DNA from: CAYOHR01 sp964512145
GTDB taxonomy: Bacteria; Bacteroidota; Bacteroidia; Flavobacteriales_G; JALEGO01
NCBI GenBank assembly: GCA_964512145.1
Contig: CAZEIM010000014.1
Coordinates: 1-64,000, forward strand
Direction of reading: 5' to 3'
Length of the DNA stretch: 64,000 nucleotides
Positions within the stretch are counted from its first letter, which is position 1. The number at the start of each line of letters is the position of its first letter. A model generated the notes under the pieces. It was not told the DNA's origin. It was given only the letters and a program-made list of their open reading frames with translations, and did not search any database. Below are positions 37,093 through 46,764 of this stretch, in pieces. The translations under genes and the position numbers were made by a program.

Positions 37093-40000
37093 TTAATATG
37101 AGGTGTTTGAGAAGTACATTTTTTCACTTACTACTTCTTCATCTCTATACAACACTAAAAAGTACATGCCTTGCAATTTTAGGTGTTCAGCATTTATCAA
37201 GGTCATGTGTTGCCCTACATTTTTGGAAAATACTATTTGGCCGTGCAAATTTATTATTTCTATTCGCTGCGTTTGTAAGGGTGTTTCTATAAAAAAGATT
37301 CCTTTACTTGGATTGGGGTAAATTTTTACAGATGGTACATCATTAGATTGAGCACATGATACATATACGGTTTTTAATGTTTGTTTTTTTCCATCGTAAT
37401 CGGTTTGTTGGAGTTGGTAATACATTTTATGTTCACGGCTTTCCGGAACAGTGTAAGAGTAATGCTTAAGGGATGAACTGTTGCCGCTTCCGGGTATTTT
37501 TGCCAAAGCTTCATAATGTACACCATCGGTTGAGGTTAAAAGTGTAAAAAATTCGTTGTTTATTTCTGCTGCTGTGGTCCAACTGATTTTATGCCTTTCT
37601 CCTTCACAAGTGCCATCCAATGCCAAAATATTTACCGGCAACAATAGGGAGTTATTTACAGAAACAGAAGCTAATGTAAACGGACTAAAACTACTCACCG
37701 GATCGGTTGTTCTTATACTGCCGTTAGCANNNNNNNNNNNNNNNNNNNNNNNNCACTTAAAGAAGCGGTTCCTAAATCCTCCCATTCTACACCATCCCAA
37801 TGGGCTACGCGTAGATCATTCATTTCACTTACCGTAGTTCTTGGAAATTCCCAGTATAAGGTAACATACACATTACTGGCACCTCCACTGCGTTGTAAAT
37901 CCCAGTACTCTACCGGACTTATATGATTTAATCCAGTCCCTAAAACCGTATTGTTGGGAGGGGTACTGCCCACATATTGTGCGGTAAAATGGTCGCTGGC
38001 TAGGGCAGGAGCTGAAATACCAATAGGTGCGTAAAAATTATCATTACCAATTGGAAACACAAAAGCATCGTTGCCTATTTTACGGCAAGTGCCATGTATA
38101 TAAGAATTGGCAGAAGCCCCTGTAACACTTGCCTCATCGTATATAATAAGCATATTATTTGGAATATGTATTATACCCTGGTTTAACTCTAAAGTCGAAA
38201 GAATATGCACATCCCCTTCTATGGTTGTCCCATGGGTGTTGTCCATAATGAGATGGTTTATTTCCGCATCGGTAAAATCAGTAGCCAACAATTCTTGGGT
38301 GGTATCTCCGGATAATTGTAATATAGATCCCATTTGATTGGCGATCGTTTTAGCGTTGTTTTGATAACTAAATTTATCCAATAAGGTGAGTTTATATCCA
38401 TTTAACGATATGTTATAGGTATTTTGCTCGTTTACAACCGAGCGTAAAATACGAGCCTGATCCAATAAGCAATGGTTAACCGGAGTATGGTAAAATACAA
38501 TAGAAGCACTATCGGGCGGCACCACATTGGGTCGCCAATTGCCGGATGTACCAAAATGTGTACTGATAGTGCCCACCCAAACATACCCTTCTAATGCTCC
38601 CATAATGGGATTGTCTCGGGCAATATTAAAATAATCGCGAGTAATAGAAAGGGTAGTCCCTATATTAGGATTTAAGGAATAAAAGCCATAGGGTTCTACG
38701 CTATTGGGGCTTACTAAATCGGGGTTGCTAACAACACTGTTGGCATCGTTGCCGGTTACTATAGGTAAAGCTGTGCGATCGGCACTGTTGTAATAACCCA
38801 ATACTCCTCCGGTGCCCGGAGCATAGTAGTTGTTGTAGTTTAAGGTAAGGTTCGTATTGCTGCCGTAATTAAAAAAAGCGGCATAGTGTTTTTGGCTCCC
38901 TGCCGAATTGGAGCGGGCATTGCAAAATATATTGTTGCGAAAATTACGCGTATTGGTGCTGGCATTGCTGTACAAAGCAGCCGTATTGCTTCCCCCACCG
39001 GGTGTGCCCCCTAAATATACGGTGTTAAAATACAGGTTGTTGTTATGGCTAGCCGCTCCGTTTTCGTATATACCTTGTATAACATAGCCCGTACTAAGCC
39101 CTTGCCCTAAACTGATGATATTGTTATAATAGGTGCTTGCACCCGCCTGTATATGTATGCCCCGTATGGTAGCCGAAGTGCTGGAGCTGGCAGCGGTAAG
39201 GTGTCGAATAAAATTATTGTTAATGGTATTGGTGCCTGTAGTTTTTCCACTATAATAAATGCCATACATAATTACCGCAGCCGAGGCGTGAGTATTGCTT
39301 ATGCTATCTATGATGTTTCCGTTGATAGCTATATTTGATGTACTAGTGCTATTTTGACTAATACCAGTTAAACTTCCTGTTGAACTAGCTGTTAATTTCT
39401 TTACAAGATTGTTTGATATAACTCTACTTCCAGTGCTAATATCATTTCTAATTCCTACGTTACTAGACAAATCTGATGTGGTAATATTACATATTAAATT
39501 GTTACAAATATTCACATGTGAATTAGACTTCACATATATACCATATGATAGATTACTTGAAGAACCGCTATTTGATGCTAAAATAGAATTATTATTACAA
39601 CAATCGCCAACTAAATTCCCTTCTGTTGTTCCAACATCAACAGTTCCTCCGAAAACTGCAATACCATAAAACACACCTGCACTAAACGTGTAAGTAGTGT
39701 TTGTTGAAGAAATATTTTGAATGATATTTCCCTGGACAGAACTAGTTTCAATAGAACCTACATTTAAATATATCCCATAAAAAGATTCCACACCTGGCGA
39801 GCTTGAATACGTTAATTTTGCTCCTCCACAATAAGGTTCTCTTCCTCCAATATAATTACCTTCAATAAGAAAATTATTCCCTCCGACAATTTCTATTCCT
39901 GCCATTTTAGCAAACCCTGAGATTACAGTGGTGCAGTATATATGATTATTTGTGATTGAAAAATCTGAAGAATTTGATGCTATTAAAATTGCTGATCCTG

Positions 40001-40667
40001 CATCATAATAAAAGTCATAAATATTTGAATTAGAAATCGTATTACCGCTATTTTCCCTGGTTGCTGTTCCAGCAGAATATATCCCAACATTTGGGTTTGT
40101 AGTTTCTTTTGTTATGTCACAATAATCAATGCTGTTATTATCATTGCCAGTACCTGCGGTGGAAGTAGAAAAAACGATTACACCTGTAGTAATTGCTCTT
40201 GCGGCACCTTTTACAATAGAATATCTGATCACATTACTTTGGGCCGATTCAATAAATGTAATAGCGGAAGCACTCGCCCCAGTATTCGTATTACTAATCG
40301 TTAAATCCTTGGCACTACCTGACGCATTCACACGGCCATCAATAATTACATTATCCGCTCCATTTAAATAAACAATGGCTGCGTTCAAGTTTCCACTAAT
40401 GATATACCCACTCCCTGTGGGGTAAATGGTAATATCCGTATACGATGCACTGCCACTTCCACTCGCATTTAAACTGGCGGTGGCAGTTTCGGTAGTACTG
40501 CTAATAACTTGTAAAGTAATAGAGCCTGTTATAGAACCTGCATTAATAGCATCGAAGGCTGCTTTTAGGGTGGTGTAGTCGCCACCTGTGCCTACGGTTT
40601 TAGTGATAGCTTGGGTGTGCCATGTTATCAAATAAAAGAATAGTAGGTGTATAGCGTGCGTCATCAT
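37093..40667 (-). CDS. Parallel beta-helix T9SS type A surface protein, broken by an assembly gap
   Basis: Two minus-strand open frames flank a 24-N gap (37730-37753). The 5' part (about 980 residues) has a signal peptide (MMTHAIHLLFFYLITWHTQA) and a long stretch of Asn/Gly/Ser-rich beta-helix repeats (forms like NNLICNI, NGNIIDSI, NNNFIRHL), then an autotransporter-like cell-wall module ending GVEWEDLGTASLS. The 3' part resumes with ANGSIRTT and ends in a type A T9SS signal (VKIYPNPSKGIFFIET). The two frames do not match across 24 N, but the join is natural, so the gap length is probably wrong. The start at 40667 is the first ATG; an in-frame TTG is at 40694. Confidence 0.75.
37730..37753. 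other. Assembly gap (24 N)
   Basis: Twenty-four unknown bases interrupt the type A surface protein gene. The frame changes across it, so the recorded length is unlikely to be exact. Confidence 0.98.
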
Positions 40668-40696
40668 ATAAAAATAAAATTTTATTCTGTTCAACG

Positions 40697-40710
40697 AAAA
40701 AAAAAAAAAA
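40697..40710. repeat. 14-nt homopolymer A tract at the 5' end of the type A adhesin
   Basis: A run of 14 A on the plus strand (T on the sense strand of the adhesin) lies 3 nt upstream of the possible TTG start and 30 nt upstream of the ATG. Confidence 0.85.
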
Positions 40711-40995
40711 TAGGTTACGTTTTTAATTTAAAGTTATAAGTCGAAAGTTACAAGTCTGGAGTGGTTGGTGGAAAGTTGAAAATGGAGAATGGTTAATGGT
40801 TAATGTGGTGATGAGTTAATGAGAAATGGAAAATTTTAAGAGTTAGTTTTATGAAAATAGTTCCATACTGCTCTAGAGTAAAAAAGGTAAAATTAAAATC
40901 ATGGATATTATTTTTAGTTCTACTCATTAAATTGGGTACTTAAATCAAATATTGTATTTCTTTACTCTGTAATTTTCCTTAATAATAAGTACCAT

Positions 40996-41040
40996 AAACA
41001 TGTGCATTGCTTGTCGAAGTGTCAAGCATTGCACATGTTT
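40996..41040. repeat. Long imperfect inverted repeat
   Basis: Two 18-nt arms (40996-41013 and 41023-41040) with one mismatch enclose a 9-nt loop. No T run follows on either strand, so it is not a standard terminator. Confidence 0.8.
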
Positions 41041-41202
41041 TCCGCTTTGCAACACCCTAAAAATTTTTATCTATATTTTGACACTGGAATTCCAAACAAA
41101 AAGGGAATAAATTTTATGTTTTTACGCAAACTTTGGTATGTATTTAAAGTTTTACATCTTTTTTTCATACTTTTTTAGAAAAAGTATTACAAAAATCGAA
41201 AC

Positions 41203-41217
41203 CAAGGAAAAGCCTTG
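41203..41217 (-). terminator. Weak hairpin downstream of the choice-of-anchor L gene
   Basis: A 5-bp stem CAAGG/CCTTG with a 5-nt loop lies about 50 nt past the stop on the minus strand. The following sequence is T-rich but not a pure T run. Confidence 0.3.
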
Positions 41218-41265
41218 ACAAAGGTATTTTAAATATTTTTCAGGTAGTGTTACTGTAAAATTATT

Positions 41266-43878
41266 TTATCGCATTAAATGTACTGTACCTGAGTAATTTT
41301 TGTTTTTAAATCGCACATAATAATAGTACACCCCATCTTCCATTGTATTTCCGTTTTTATTATTTCCATCCCATGCATTGCTAGTTTCGTTAGATTCATA
41401 TACCAATTTTCCCCATCTATTATATACTTTTATCTCGGTACAATTAGTCAGTAATTCATGCTGAGGTATGGTGAATTTTTCATTCATATTGTCGTTGTTA
41501 GGTGTAAATACATTGGGAATAATGAGTTCGTAATACTTAAAAAATTCTGCTATAGAGTCTGATAGTACCACTTTATCTTTACATCCTAAATCGTTTGAAG
41601 CTTCTAAAGATATGGTGTAATTTGTTTCAAATGGGAAAAGATATTGTACGTTTTTACTGATAAATATAGCAGTATCATTAATGGTCCAAATAAAACTATT
41701 CGCGTTGCTAGTATTATTAGTATACAACACTAATGCTGAATCGCAGGTTACTTGAGTAGATTTCTCAAACTCTATTTTTGGGAAAGGTAATAATCCTAAA
41801 TCTGCTTGAGCTGTGTCTTTACATCCTTTAGCATCGGTAATAACTACAGATATGGTAAACTCTTTATCCACAGTAACTAAAGGATTTGCGCTATTTGGAT
41901 TATCAACAGATGAGGCTGGAGACCATTGATAAGAATAAGGAGCCGTACCATTGTTGGGTTGTGCATTCAACGTTATGCTTGCTGCTTTACAAATGGACGT
42001 GTCTTTAATATCTACCTCTGCCTCAAATACATAAATTGTAATCGCTTTAACATTTTTACAGCTGTAGTTTGCAGAGTCATTGAGAGTAACATAATATGTT
42101 TTATCTTCTTCTACATTTAAAGCGATGGGATTAGAAATATTAGGGCTTGATAATCCTTCGGCTGGTTTCCATTCAAATATTCCATTACCAAATACTTCTA
42201 ACTGTGCATCGTCCCCCTTACATACGGCAGTATCTTTTACACCATTAATAGAAGGATAGGGTAAAAATCCTATTAATATTTGAGCGGTATCTTTACAATT
42301 AAATTCATTAATTCCAGTAATAGTGTATAAGGTAGGATTTAAGGGTATAGAAATTACGCTATCATTAGTGTTGTTGTTTAAATAAGAGTTTGGAATCCAT
42401 GTGTAATTATCAGCTCCAGTGGCAATAAGTAATAATGTGTCCCCAGGACAAACAGTTGTATCATTAGAAACTTCTAAAGAAGGAACAGGATATACTTGAA
42501 TAAAAATTGAATCGGATGTTTTAGAACAACCATAAAAATCCGATATTTCTACTAAATGATATCCCGATGTATCGGGGATAAATTGTAAAATAGAATCTGT
42601 TTGACCATTTTGCCATTCGTATTGAATAGGGTTACTTGCTCCAGTGATTTCGGTATATATAAAAGCGCTGTCGCCATCACAAACATTTTCTCCTGAAATA
42701 GATACACTTATAGAATATTCATCTAAAATATAAATGGTTGTAGAGTCAATAATTGTATCTCCGCAAGGGGTTATCGTAGTTATTTTTATTATGACAGAAT
42801 CTGTGCCTTCTGTAAGGCCATCAGCAATTGGATTAATGGATAATATTAACGAGTCAACACCAATTGCAAAAAATAAGCTGTCGTTTATAAAATCGTAATC
42901 AACTCCATTTTGGGCAGAACCACTAATTTCGTAAACTATGGTATCGGCTTTTGTAGTATCATTTCTTACAAATATAAACTGAGCATCGGTACAACCTTCT
43001 ACAATGGTATTTTCACCACTGGTGGTAATAACATTTACGTTAATATCACCAATAGAACTAAAACTCGCTGCTTCAATAAATACAGCAGACTTTAAGGCTT
43101 GATCAGACCCATCGGCAATTGCTAATTTAATGTGATATGTTTCGCCACAAAGTACCGGAGAAGTTGCTGTTAATATTTGAGTATATCCATTTAAATTTAC
43201 CCCTATATTACTAGGGTTATTAATATAATAAGCAGAGTTTAATACGTTATTTACTGAACTAATAGTAATGGGAAGTGGGGGAGTACTTCCAGGAACCACG
43301 GCAATATTTTTTGATCCCCCCGGAAATGCGGCAGGACTAGAATAAGGCCCGGTAATTCCGGGGCCAGCAATAAAAAAGGCAAATACATCATTAAACTGAG
43401 TATTTACCCAAGTAAGGTATTCATCAGAACCAAAAACAAAACGAAAATTAACCGTATCTGCCGAAGGAATAAAGTCAAATTCTAAAATGGCAACATCTTG
43501 AACTTGACTTAAAGAAAATGATTCTCCAATTAAAGGAGGCACTGAATTTGCCACACTTAATAAATCGGAGTTGCTTATTGTACTAAAGTCGGTATCTGGA
43601 AATCCAATAAAATCAGGGTCAATTCCAGTAATTTCATCCGTAGAAATAACAATTCCGCTATCTAAGCCAATACTGCTTAATCCATTGTTGAAAAACCCAA
43701 GTTGTAAAGGGCTTCCGTTATACGTCCAGTTACTAGTAGTAACCCCAACACCTGTTAAAATATTTTCTACTAAAAACTGCGGAGTATCATAGGGAGGAGA
43801 ATACGTTACATTTATTTGGCCAATACTATTTTGTATGTGTAAATAGTATGTAAAAACAAAAAATAAGACCTTTTTCAT
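41266..43878 (-). CDS. Choice-of-anchor L protein with T9SS type B (gliding) C-terminal domain
   Basis: The 870-residue protein has a signal peptide (about 1-20) and a choice-of-anchor L domain at about 22-275 (FVFGSDEYLTWVNTQFNDVFAFFI, split here as FGSDEYLTWVN and FNDVFAFFIAGPG). A Calx-beta-like segment and several Ig-like repeats rich in Cys (forms like CPGDTLLLIATGADNYTW) follow. The C-terminus is a type B domain (IPNVFTPNNDNMNEKF ... RWGKLVYES) ending YSGTVHLMR. It should be exported by T9SS to the surface or medium. Its function is not known. Confidence 0.86.
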   Translation of the reverse strand: MKKVLFFVFTYYLHIQNSIGQINVTYSPPYDTPQFLVENILTGVGVTTSNWTYNGSPLQLGFFNNGLSSIGLDSGIVISTDEITGIDPDFIGFPDTDFSTISNSDLLSVANSVPPLIGESFSLSQVQDVAILEFDFIPSADTVNFRFVFGSDEYLTWVNTQFNDVFAFFIAGPGITGPYSSPAAFPGGSKNIAVVPGSTPPLPITISSVNNVLNSAYYINNPSNIGVNLNGYTQILTATSPVLCGETYHIKLAIADGSDQALKSAVFIEAASFSSIGDINVNVITTSGENTIVEGCTDAQFIFVRNDTTKADTIVYEISGSAQNGVDYDFINDSLFFAIGVDSLILSINPIADGLTEGTDSVIIKITTITPCGDTIIDSTTIYILDEYSISVSISGENVCDGDSAFIYTEITGASNPIQYEWQNGQTDSILQFIPDTSGYHLVEISDFYGCSKTSDSIFIQVYPVPSLEVSNDTTVCPGDTLLLIATGADNYTWIPNSYLNNNTNDSVISIPLNPTLYTITGINEFNCKDTAQILIGFLPYPSINGVKDTAVCKGDDAQLEVFGNGIFEWKPAEGLSSPNISNPIALNVEEDKTYYVTLNDSANYSCKNVKAITIYVFEAEVDIKDTSICKAASITLNAQPNNGTAPYSYQWSPASSVDNPNSANPLVTVDKEFTISVVITDAKGCKDTAQADLGLLPFPKIEFEKSTQVTCDSALVLYTNNTSNANSFIWTINDTAIFISKNVQYLFPFETNYTISLEASNDLGCKDKVVLSDSIAEFFKYYELIIPNVFTPNNDNMNEKFTIPQHELLTNCTEIKVYNRWGKLVYESNETSNAWDGNNKNGNTMEDGVYYYYVRFKNKNYSGTVHLMR

Positions 43879-43999
43879 ATTGCTTTCTTATGAAGAGATT
43901 TTTAAGAATGCGAATTTACAAATAATATTTTAAAACTCTGATTGATTTATTTTTCTATCATATTTTAAACGATGCATTTATAATATTTAGTTAATCCTC

Positions 44000-44041
44000 A
44001 AGAAATGGTTTCTTAAACCAATTTTGTATATCTTGGTTTAA
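44000..44041. promoter_or_regulatory. Two adjoining inverted repeats upstream of the SDR gene
   Basis: AAGAAA-TGG-TTTCTT (44000-44014) overlaps the perfect 9-bp inverted repeat TTAAACCAA/TTGGTTTAA with an 11-nt spacer (44013-44041). The second ends 15 nt before the TTG start, an operator-like position. Confidence 0.5.
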
Positions 44042-44056
44042 TCATAAAAGTATACA

Positions 44057-45478
44057 TTGAAATTATTAATTACAGGAATTTCCGGATATATAGGGAAAAG
44101 ATTATTATATTCTTTAATCGATAACAATAGTTTTGAAATATTTTGTGCAGTACGTGATAAAAAAAGGACACCATTAGAGAATGGGATATTAGAAAAAATC
44201 ACTTTAATTGAAGCTGATTTTTTAGATAAAGATACATTATATGAAATTCCAGAGGTAGATGTCGCTTTTTACCTTATTCATTCAATGAGTGCTTCCTTGC
44301 ATGATTTTGAACAAATGGAAAAGAATTGTGCTAAAAATTTTGGTGAAATATGCGAAATAAAAAATGTAAAGCAAGTGATTTATTTAAGTGGAATTGTAAA
44401 TGAAGAAGAATTATCTAAACATTTACGATCAAGACTAAGCGTAGAAAATATTTTATCCTCATTTTCATTTCATCTTACAACGTTAAGAGCCGGAATTATT
44501 GTGGGTTCCGGAAGTGCGTCTTTTGAGATTATTCGAGATTTAGTAGAAAAATTACCTGTAATGATTACTCCTAAATGGTTAAATACAAAATGCCAACCTA
44601 TCGCTATTCGAAACGTATTGGAGTTTTTAATGGGAGTAATTGGAAAAGAAAAGTATTACGATAAAAGTTATGATATTGGAGGCCCGGATGTGATGAGTTA
44701 TAAGCAAATGTTGCTGATATTTGCCCGTAAAAGAAACTTGATACGTTGGATATGGACGTTACCCATTATGACACCTAAACTTTCATCGTATTGGCTGTAT
44801 TTTGTAACTTCAACTTCATATAAATTAGCTATAAATTTAGTCGATAGCATGAAGATTACAGTAGTATGTAAGCCTAATAATTTAAGTAAAGAATTAGGCA
44901 TTCAATTAATTACATATGAAGAAGCTGTAGAGTTGGCATTTGATAAAATTGAGCAAAACGATGTTTTGTCGAGCTGGACAGATGCTCTAAACAAAGGAAA
45001 AATACATTTAAATTTAGAAAATTTAGTGGAAGTACCCGAATATGGATGTTTAAAAGATAAAAGGATTATGTCGTCAGAAGATGTTACACAATCTTTACGA
45101 AAAATATTTTCCATAGGCGGTAAAAACGGATGGTATTATGGAAATATTTTATGGAATGTTCGTGGGTTTTTAGATAAAATGTTAGGTGGTGTAGGGTTAA
45201 GAAGAGGACGAAAAAATCAAAATTACATTTTAGCCGGAGAAACATTGGATTTTTGGAGGGTAGTTTATGCCTCAAAAGAAGAAAAACGCTTGTTACTTTA
45301 CGCTGAAATGAAGCTGCCCGGTGAGGCTTGGTTGGAATGGAAAATAAGCGAAAAAAACATTGTACAAACTGCTACTTTTAGACCCAAAGGAATTTTAGGT
45401 AGATTGTATTGGTACTCGCTTATTCCATTTCATTATTTTATTTTTAGGGGGATGCTTAAAAAAATTTCAAAAGTGTAA
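44057..45478 (+). CDS. SDR-family NAD(P)-binding protein with DUF2867
   Basis: The 473-residue protein opens with an atypical SDR Rossmann motif (LLITGISGYIGKRLL), followed by AFYLIHSM and a UbiE-like linker. The C-terminal 140 residues match DUF2867: FWRVVYASKEEKRLLLYAEM then LPGEAWLEWKI and YWYSLIPFHYFIFRGML. Members are annotated as epimerase-like or NmrA-like; the reaction is unknown. The start is TTG and gives the natural Rossmann start; no ATG is close. A pair of inverted repeats lies directly upstream. Confidence 0.85.
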   Translation: MKLLITGISGYIGKRLLYSLIDNNSFEIFCAVRDKKRTPLENGILEKITLIEADFLDKDTLYEIPEVDVAFYLIHSMSASLHDFEQMEKNCAKNFGEICEIKNVKQVIYLSGIVNEEELSKHLRSRLSVENILSSFSFHLTTLRAGIIVGSGSASFEIIRDLVEKLPVMITPKWLNTKCQPIAIRNVLEFLMGVIGKEKYYDKSYDIGGPDVMSYKQMLLIFARKRNLIRWIWTLPIMTPKLSSYWLYFVTSTSYKLAINLVDSMKITVVCKPNNLSKELGIQLITYEEAVELAFDKIEQNDVLSSWTDALNKGKIHLNLENLVEVPEYGCLKDKRIMSSEDVTQSLRKIFSIGGKNGWYYGNILWNVRGFLDKMLGGVGLRRGRKNQNYILAGETLDFWRVVYASKEEKRLLLYAEMKLPGEAWLEWKISEKNIVQTATFRPKGILGRLYWYSLIPFHYFIFRGMLKKISKV

Positions 45479-45508
45479 ACATTTTCATAAATACCATGTT
45501 AATATAGT

Positions 45509-45685
45509 ATGTTCAATTTATTTAAACAAAAGTCAAAGGTTGATATTCTTCAATTTCAATACGAAAAGTTAATGAAAGAATCTTTTGAGCTTTCTAAAGT
45601 GAACCGTGCTAAAGCTGATGAAAAGATAGCTGAAGCCGAAAAGATTATAAAACAAATAGAATTATTAAAATCTAAAAATTCCTAA
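45509..45685 (+). CDS. Small charged coiled-coil protein, Lacal_2735 family
   Basis: The 58-residue protein (MFNLFKQKSKVDILQFQYEK at the start) is too short for most gene finders. It has a helical, heptad-like pattern with alternating Lys and Glu (ELSKVNRAKADEKIAEAEKI) and ends KSKNS. That matches small proteins of the Lacal_2735 type found across Flavobacteriia, whose function is unknown. The ATG is 31 nt after the SDR stop, so it may be co-transcribed with it. I translated this by hand. Confidence 0.75.
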   Translation: MFNLFKQKSKVDILQFQYEKLMKESFELSKVNRAKADEKIAEAEKIIKQIELLKSKNS

Positions 45686-45699
45686 AATAATTTACTGCT

Positions 45700-46719
45700 C
45701 TAAACATTAATATTCAACCAATCTTTTGCATTTTGGTTTAAAAGTTTATGTTTATCATTTAATGAGAAAGGGTTTTCTTTAATCATTTTTCCGGGTATAT
45801 CTTCTCCTAATGGAAAAGGATAATCTGAACCTAACATTACTTTGTCTACGCCAAATAAATCCACAATATATTGAAGCATTTTTGGGTCATGAACCAAAGA
45901 ATCTAAATAAAATTTACCCAGGTATTTTTTAGGGTTGTAAGGATTGTCTACCGCACATAAGTCAGGGCGAACTTGAAAACCATGTTCAATTCTTCCAAGG
46001 GTTGCCGGAAAACTGCCTCCTCCGTGCGCAAAAGCTACTTTCAAATTAGGAAAACGCTCAAATATTCCTCCAAAAATCATAGAGCATATAGCTCGAGATG
46101 TTTCAGCAGGCATACCTACAAGCCAGGGTAGCCAATATTCGGGCATGTCGTTTTGTCCCATCATATCCCACGGGTGCACAAATATAGCCGCACCCAGTTT
46201 TTCAGCCTCCGAATAAAAAGGTATTAAGTTTGTGTTATTTAAATTCCATTGGTTTATATGAGTACCTATTTGTACCCCCTTAAATCCAAGTTTCATAATT
46301 CTATGCAGTTCTTGAATGGCTAAGTCAGGATCTTGAAGAGGAACTGTGCCCAATCCGATAAAATGCTTTGGATATAACGTAAGAATGTTGGCAATATGAT
46401 CGTTTAAAAATATAGAAAGTTCTAAAGTATCTTTTGGTTTTGCCCAATAGGAAAACATAACAGGCACAGTAGATAATACTTGCATATCTACCCCATGTAT
46501 TATGTTTTCATCAATTCGTTGTTTAGGATCCCAGCAGTTGCATTGAATTTCTCTGAAAAATCGATTATCCATCATCATTCGAGCACAACCTGGCTTATGA
46601 TGATCTAAATGTATAAAACCTCCATAACCAAATTTTTCTTTATAGTTTGGAATATGTTCAGGTAAAATATGCGTATGAACATCAATGGTAAAAATATGAT
46701 TGGAATTTGCTGAATACAT
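45700..46719 (-). CDS. Amidohydrolase, aminocarboxymuconate-semialdehyde decarboxylase-like
   Basis: The 339-residue TIM-barrel enzyme is of the amidohydrolase 2 family. Metal ligands are visible as HTH in DVHTHILPEH, then HPWDMMGQ and FAHGGGSFP, and the aspartate in LGSDYPFPLGE. ACMSD decarboxylates the intermediate of the kynurenine (3-hydroxyanthranilate) route of tryptophan breakdown. The ACMSD call is supported by the conserved GFIHLDHH and YWAKPKDTLE segments, but no other kynurenine gene is in the window. It stands alone, 46 nt downstream of recJ. Confidence 0.85.
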   Translation of the reverse strand: MYSANSNHIFTIDVHTHILPEHIPNYKEKFGYGGFIHLDHHKPGCARMMMDNRFFREIQCNCWDPKQRIDENIIHGVDMQVLSTVPVMFSYWAKPKDTLELSIFLNDHIANILTLYPKHFIGLGTVPLQDPDLAIQELHRIMKLGFKGVQIGTHINQWNLNNTNLIPFYSEAEKLGAAIFVHPWDMMGQNDMPEYWLPWLVGMPAETSRAICSMIFGGIFERFPNLKVAFAHGGGSFPATLGRIEHGFQVRPDLCAVDNPYNPKKYLGKFYLDSLVHDPKMLQYIVDLFGVDKVMLGSDYPFPLGEDIPGKMIKENPFSLNDKHKLLNQNAKDWLNINV

Positions 46720-46764
46720 GTATTAAAAATAGAACAAGAAAAAACAAAAATAATTTTATTTATT

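Larger units (their letters stand above)
40695..41265. other. Non-coding stretch with degenerate repeats
   Basis: This 571-nt region between two T9SS genes contains no gene I can support. It opens with an A tract (40697-40710), followed by short degenerate direct repeats (GTTATAAGTC at 40733-40742 and GTTACAAGTC at 40747-40756; tandem GGTTAAT nearby). It then holds a long hairpin (40996-41040) and a small hairpin (41203-41217). Confidence 0.75.

Noticed and set aside
37713..37837. Overlapping open frames spanning the N gap at 37730-37753
   Set aside because: Their continuity relies on N bases and they read into the wrong frame on one side. The two real parts belong to one beta-helix protein.
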